Source: an uncultured Erythrobacter sp. (GTDB lineage: Bacteria > Pseudomonadota > Alphaproteobacteria > Sphingomonadales > Sphingomonadaceae). From it: DNA of 9,466 bases. How positions within the stretch are numbered: the stretch's first letter is position 1; each line of letters begins with the position of its first letter. The translations under genes were made by a program, and so were the position numbers. The stretch spans positions 1 to 9,466 of the forward strand of contig CAMYIQ010000294.1 in the NCBI GenBank assembly GCA_947258465.1, in the 5' to 3' direction. The notes under the pieces were generated by a model, which did no database searches, was not told where the DNA came from, and saw nothing but the letters and a program-made list of their open reading frames with translations. Below, one piece after another: positions 6,320-9,466 of this stretch.

Positions 6320-7657
6320 TCAGTTATACTCGATGTAGGCGTCGTTGCGCAGGTCGCGCAGATACCGCTGGGCGCGCTTCTCGACACGTTCGTTCTCGAG
6401 CTGACCCATTAGCTGGTCGAAGTCCGGACCGTCCGCGACCTGAGGATCGTCGCGGCCGCACAGGAGCAGGACTCTCACGCCTTCTTCGAAGGATCCGAAG
6501 GGCGGAGTGGACTGGCCGACCTGAAGCTGCAGGATAATGTTCTGCAATTGATCGGGCAAGGAACGCACGCGGATCTGATCGTTGGTGACCACGGTAGCCC
6601 CCAGGGCCGCGGCGGCATTTTCGGCATCGCCACAGCCACGGATCGCCTGCACACCTTCGGTAAAGCGGGCCACTCGCTGCTGGGCGACTGCCTCAGAAGT
6701 GCCAGGGTCGAAGGTGATCTGAATCTGCTTCAGGCTCAGAACAGCGTCGCGCGGATCTGCCATCAATACCTGCCGCTTATCGATCAGATAAAGAATGGAA
6801 AAGCCACCGGGAATGCGAATAGGCCCGACCAACTGACCCGGGTTCATTTCGCGGGCGACGGCTTCCAGTTCGGCATTTTTGAGCTGAGCAAGCTGGATCC
6901 AGCCCAGATCGCCACCGACGGCCGCAGTCGAGGCTTCGGAAAATTGGCGCGCATAGGCAACGAAGCTGCCGCCCTGGCGCAACTGCTCGACGATCTTATT
7001 GGCGTTAGCCTCGACCGCCGCTTGCGTTTCCGGGGTGGCCGAAAGGTAGATTTCGCCAAGCCGATATTCTTCGGTACCGCGCGAGGCTTCTAGCCGTTCG
7101 ATGAGCTCGTTCACTTCTTCGGCCGAGACGTTGATGAAGGGCGAGACGTTCCGGCGCAGAAGGCTGTTCCATGCCATTTCGCCTTTGATCTGACGTTTCA
7201 GCGTTTCGGGCGAGGAACCGATCGAACGAAGATATTCGTCCATCGCTTGAGGGTTCTGCTCGAAGTTCTGCGCCGCGACACGGCTGTAGGTCTGCTGGAC
7301 CTCGGCGTCGGAAAGTTCCAGTTCCTGCGCTTCGGCCGCCTGGATTTGCAGCGTCTCGTCGATGAGGTTGCGCAGCACTTGCATTCGGATGCGGGTCATC
7401 TCCTCATCGCTTACCGGGCGCTGGTTCGCCGCCAAGAGCAGGGCGACGCGGTGGTTCACGTCGGTTTCCGTAATGACGAAACCGTTGACCAAGGCCGTGG
7501 CTACGCGGCGATTGGGGTCGGTTTCACCCAGCATGCGGAGATCGCTCGGAAGACCAAGTAAATCGCCCTGAGCCGTGGCTTGCTGGGCCTGGCCTGCGAT
7601 GGGTGCAGCGGCAAGGCCAGCGGCTGCAGCGACGGAGAGCAGTCGAGAAAACATCAT
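6320..7657 (-). CDS. surA: Periplasmic chaperone / peptidyl-prolyl isomerase SurA
   Basis: Periplasmic chaperone that escorts unfolded outer-membrane proteins, including LptD, to the BAM complex. The 445-residue product starts with a Sec signal peptide (R5, hydrophobic 6-20, cleavage probably near A24). It continues with a SurA N-terminal helical domain (about 50-180), a parvulin-type rotamase domain at about 197-298 (EYRLGEIYLS, FVAYARQFSEAS, GGDLGWI, GPIRIPGGFSILYL), a degenerate second rotamase-like region at about 305-403, and a charged C-terminal helix (411-440). Two cysteines, C342 and C400, lie in the degenerate region. The start is uncertain: ATGs at 7657 and 7654 and a GTG at 7666 are in frame, and an AGG sits 8 nt before the GTG. 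Position between lptD and pdxA supports the name. Confidence 0.93.
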   Translation of the reverse strand: MMFSRLLSVAAAAGLAAAPIAGQAQQATAQGDLLGLPSDLRMLGETDPNRRVATALVNGFVITETDVNHRVALLLAANQRPVSDEEMTRIRMQVLRNLIDETLQIQAAEAQELELSDAEVQQTYSRVAAQNFEQNPQAMDEYLRSIGSSPETLKRQIKGEMAWNSLLRRNVSPFINVSAEEVNELIERLEASRGTEEYRLGEIYLSATPETQAAVEANANKIVEQLRQGGSFVAYARQFSEASTAAVGGDLGWIQLAQLKNAELEAVAREMNPGQLVGPIRIPGGFSILYLIDKRQVLMADPRDAVLSLKQIQITFDPGTSEAVAQQRVARFTEGVQAIRGCGDAENAAAALGATVVTNDQIRVRSLPDQLQNIILQLQVGQSTPPFGSFEEGVRVLLLCGRDDPQVADGPDFDQLMGQLENERVEKRAQRYLRDLRNDAYIEYN

Positions 7658-7797
7658 TGCAGTCACGTGTCGAACCTGTTTTGCGGCATCGCCTCGATGC
7701 CCGAATATGCCGCCAGCCTTGCAGCGGCGCGGCTTAACCAAAGCTGATAGTTGCGCGCCGGATAGCGTGTTTGGCGCAAGGTGCCAATAAGCGTGGG
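7658..7797 (-). promoter_or_regulatory. lptD-surA intergenic spacer with candidate surA promoter and leader hairpins
   Basis: The 140 bases between the lptD stop and the surA start are long for this otherwise tight cluster. On the minus strand, TTGGCA (7782-7787) is followed 17 bases later by TATCCG (7759-7764): a good -35 (5/6) with a weak -10 (3/6). Downstream, the would-be leader contains a perfect 7-bp stem with 3-nt loop (7685-7701) and a GC-rich GCCGC/GCGGC pairing across 7709-7728. I see no stem followed by a U run, so no intrinsic lptD terminator. Promoter call is tentative. Confidence 0.35.
7685..7701 (-). other. Perfect short stem-loop in the surA leader
   Basis: GGCATCG (7685-7691) and CGATGCC (7695-7701) are exact reverse complements around a 3-nt loop, about 28 bases upstream of the surA ATG on the transcribed strand. 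No U run follows on either strand, so it is not an intrinsic terminator. It could stabilise the leader, mark a processing site, act as a small operator, or be chance. Confidence 0.5.
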
Positions 7798-9466
7798 CTA
7801 GCGAAATCCCAGATTTCTCAAGCTGAAATAGAACTGGAACGTGTCTCCGCGCTGGGCATCGCCCGAGGTGATGTAGTCACGGCGCCAGGTTGCGCCCAGC
7901 TCGAGGCAGTCATCGCGATAGGCGATGCCGAGACGAGTACGGATCGGGTCGAATCCGTCCGAAGACAGCATCGGGTCTTCTTCACGGTCGGTCAGGTTGA
8001 ACACCCCAGAGCCGAAAACCGACCAGTAATTGGCAAAAGCTATGCGCACGGCACCGCGCAATTCCTCGCGGTCCTGCAGATCCTCTACCTGCGTGATATT
8101 CCGGTTGAGGCGGACATAGCCAAGTTCGGCGTAGGTCTTGCTTGAGCCGACGGCAGCGTCGATTTCGTTCCGGCGGATGGCCAGACTGTCCTTGTCCAGC
8201 CTGAAGCGGTGGGTGAATTTTAGAAAGTCGCGATATCGGACTTCGGTACGGCCCACGAAATCGGAGAACTTTTCCGAAAGGCCGGTTCCGACAGGCAGGA
8301 TATCGCGATCGCTGTCCAGCCGATAGGACTGCCCGACCGTCGTCTTGAGTTCCCAATCGGGGATACGCAGCGACCAATCCAGGCCATAGGTGATGCGCGC
8401 CCCGTCTTCCACCCGATCGTAGCCGGGGAAGCGATTGAGCGCGAACAAGTTCGAATCTTCCAGATCGATCGCGCGGGCATCCTCGTTTGGAATGGCAAGG
8501 TTCTTGATCGGCGGAGTGGCTACCAACTGGACGCGCGGCGTGAATACCTGCGTGCCGCCGAAAGCCTCTCCCACAAAGGGCCATTGGACATCGAGGGCTC
8601 CCAATGCGACGCCCCGATATTCCCAGCCCGGATTGCCGCGATAGCTGGCTGTCGTGGTCAGAAAGTTCTCATCGGAATGGTAGATATCGCCGCGCAGCAT
8701 GCCGGTCAGCGTGACGACCTGTCCCAGCCCGGTTATGCGGCGCAAATCCCACTGCGCGCGGGCAAAGGCGCGCCGCGTATCCTGCCCGATATCCCGAGAA
8801 ATCGACAGCGTATTGAGCTGAAGCTCGAGCTGCCCGCCTAGACGCGGAATGTCGGGCCGCCAGCGCGCATCGAGCACGGGAAGCGCGATGGGTACTTCGC
8901 CCTGGGGCTGGTTAAGGCGCAGGGTCTGCGTCGCCCAGCCGGCGAGGGAGAAATAGGTGTTGCTGCCGATCCTTTCGAGCTCGAGCGTAGAGCGCAGCCG
9001 ATCGTCGCGGCTGATATCGTAGCGGCGCAGGAATGTGCGGTCCGTCGTTCGGCGGATCGATCCGGTGATGTTCCAGTCGGGGGAAAGCTGAAACTTCCCG
9101 TTAGCAAAAATGTAGCCGCGAAACTCTTCCTCGCTGTTGGGCGCGCCCGTAAACGTGGAAATGCGCTGCGAATGGGTGGCATAGCCGGTGATCTGATAGG
9201 CGCCCCTTTCGGTCAGGTGCCGCCATTGCGCGGCGACCATGGGCGCGGCCTGGGTATAGACATGGGTGGTCAGCGTAAGATCACGGTTATCCGCGAAGCG
9301 CAGGAAATAGCTGCCCGATACCTCCACCCCGTTGCTTTTGGAAAACCGCAGGTCGGGAACGAGTAGCCCCGACACGGCGCCGCCGTCAGTCCGCACCGCC
9401 AGGCCGGGAAGGGGGAGAATTCGCGCACCGAACAATTCCAGAAACGCGCCGGTGAATTTAATTCTC
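7798..9466 (-). CDS. lptD: LPS-assembly protein LptD, C-terminal portion (5' end outside window)
   Basis: Outer-membrane beta-barrel that, with the lipoprotein LptE, receives LPS from the LptA bridge and inserts it into the outer leaflet. The frame is open from the TAG at 7798-7800 to the window edge, giving 555 codons, so roughly the last three quarters of a protein near 750 residues; the N-terminal OstA/LptA-like jellyroll is mostly missing. The segment reading FTGAFLELFGARILPLPGL is where the jellyroll passes into the barrel. After it come many alternating-hydrophobicity strands rich in aromatic and charged residues (for example VSGSYFLRFADNRDLTLTTH, TYGLDWSLRIPDWELKTTVG) and the end FQFYFSLRNLGFR, typical of the family's barrel domain. 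Only one cysteine is visible, in YRDDCLELGATW near the end. Clustering with surA, pdxA and rsmA supports the call. A TTG at 9435 is not a real start. Confidence 0.93.
   Translation of the reverse strand, partial: RIKFTGAFLELFGARILPLPGLAVRTDGGAVSGLLVPDLRFSKSNGVEVSGSYFLRFADNRDLTLTTHVYTQAAPMVAAQWRHLTERGAYQITGYATHSQRISTFTGAPNSEEEFRGYIFANGKFQLSPDWNITGSIRRTTDRTFLRRYDISRDDRLRSTLELERIGSNTYFSLAGWATQTLRLNQPQGEVPIALPVLDARWRPDIPRLGGQLELQLNTLSISRDIGQDTRRAFARAQWDLRRITGLGQVVTLTGMLRGDIYHSDENFLTTTASYRGNPGWEYRGVALGALDVQWPFVGEAFGGTQVFTPRVQLVATPPIKNLAIPNEDARAIDLEDSNLFALNRFPGYDRVEDGARITYGLDWSLRIPDWELKTTVGQSYRLDSDRDILPVGTGLSEKFSDFVGRTEVRYRDFLKFTHRFRLDKDSLAIRRNEIDAAVGSSKTYAELGYVRLNRNITQVEDLQDREELRGAVRIAFANYWSVFGSGVFNLTDREEDPMLSSDGFDPIRTRLGIAYRDDCLELGATWRRDYITSGDAQRGDTFQFYFSLRNLGFR

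Noticed and set aside
5013..6537. Overlapping 325- and 326-codon plus-strand frames opposite rsmA, pdxA and surA
   Set aside because: They cross three well-recognised genes on the other strand, have low-complexity Arg/Ser/Pro-rich translations, and lack any recognisable domain or ribosome binding site.
7771..7787. TTGGC/GCCAA hairpin just downstream of the lptD stop as a terminator
   Set aside because: The stem is only 5 bp with a 7-nt loop, and no U run follows on either strand. The same bases are used better as a possible -35 element for surA.
1..9466. Search for a novel defence, mobile or biosynthetic system
   Set aside because: All sizeable frames with plausible coding character belong to known housekeeping or metabolic families. 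There are no direct repeats, spacer arrays, integrase or transposase motifs, or composition shifts visible by eye.

Overview
The window looks like an ordinary chromosomal region of a GC-rich alphaproteobacterium, most likely Sphingomonadales (Erythrobacter/Altererythrobacter-like). The grounds are gene content and order: lptD-surA-pdxA-rsmA on one strand, a malate synthase G, a DUF2189 membrane protein, and an M20 hydrolase directly upstream of an arginine N-succinyltransferase (astA). The family calls rest on protein motifs read by eye; the taxonomic call is inference. I see no rRNA, tRNA, CRISPR array, insertion sequence, phage or defence genes.

Layout. Positions 1-224 hold the start of astA on the minus strand, but it is corrupted by a perfect 66-bp inverted repeat (1-66 against 101-166, 34-nt spacer). 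In the inverted copy the AstA reading frame runs the wrong way. This is the signature of a fold-back (snap-back) join, probably an assembly or amplification artefact at a contig end. Positions 221-1429 (minus) encode a complete carboxypeptidase G2-like M20 metallohydrolase whose stop overlaps the astA GTG start (GTGA). A 132-bp divergent intergenic region (1430-1561) separates it from malate synthase G (1562-3658, plus) and a DUF2189 six-helix membrane protein (3717-4496, plus). The DUF2189 stop codon overlaps the stop codon of the convergent rsmA.

The right half is read on the minus strand, in transcription order: lptD (5' end beyond the window, stop at 7798), a 140-bp structured spacer, surA (to 6320), pdxA (6311-5310) and rsmA (5317-4493). 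This matches the conserved lptD-surA-pdxA-rsmA cluster known from E. coli, without apaGH following. LptD and SurA act together in outer-membrane biogenesis: SurA chaperones beta-barrel proteins such as LptD, which inserts LPS. PdxA makes a vitamin B6 precursor and RsmA dimethylates 16S rRNA. The last three genes are packed with an 8-nt gap and an 8-nt overlap, so translational coupling is likely.

The left half is metabolic. AstA starts the arginine succinyltransferase (AST) catabolic pathway, which ends in glutamate plus succinate. The coupled M20 enzyme has the carboxypeptidase G2 motif set and could plausibly supply an acyl-glutamate hydrolase step. Malate synthase G condenses glyoxylate with acetyl-CoA. 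No novel multi-gene system is visible. The items most worth a second look are the fold-back at the left end, the M20-astA coupling, and two small RNA-structure candidates upstream of the DUF2189 gene and of surA.
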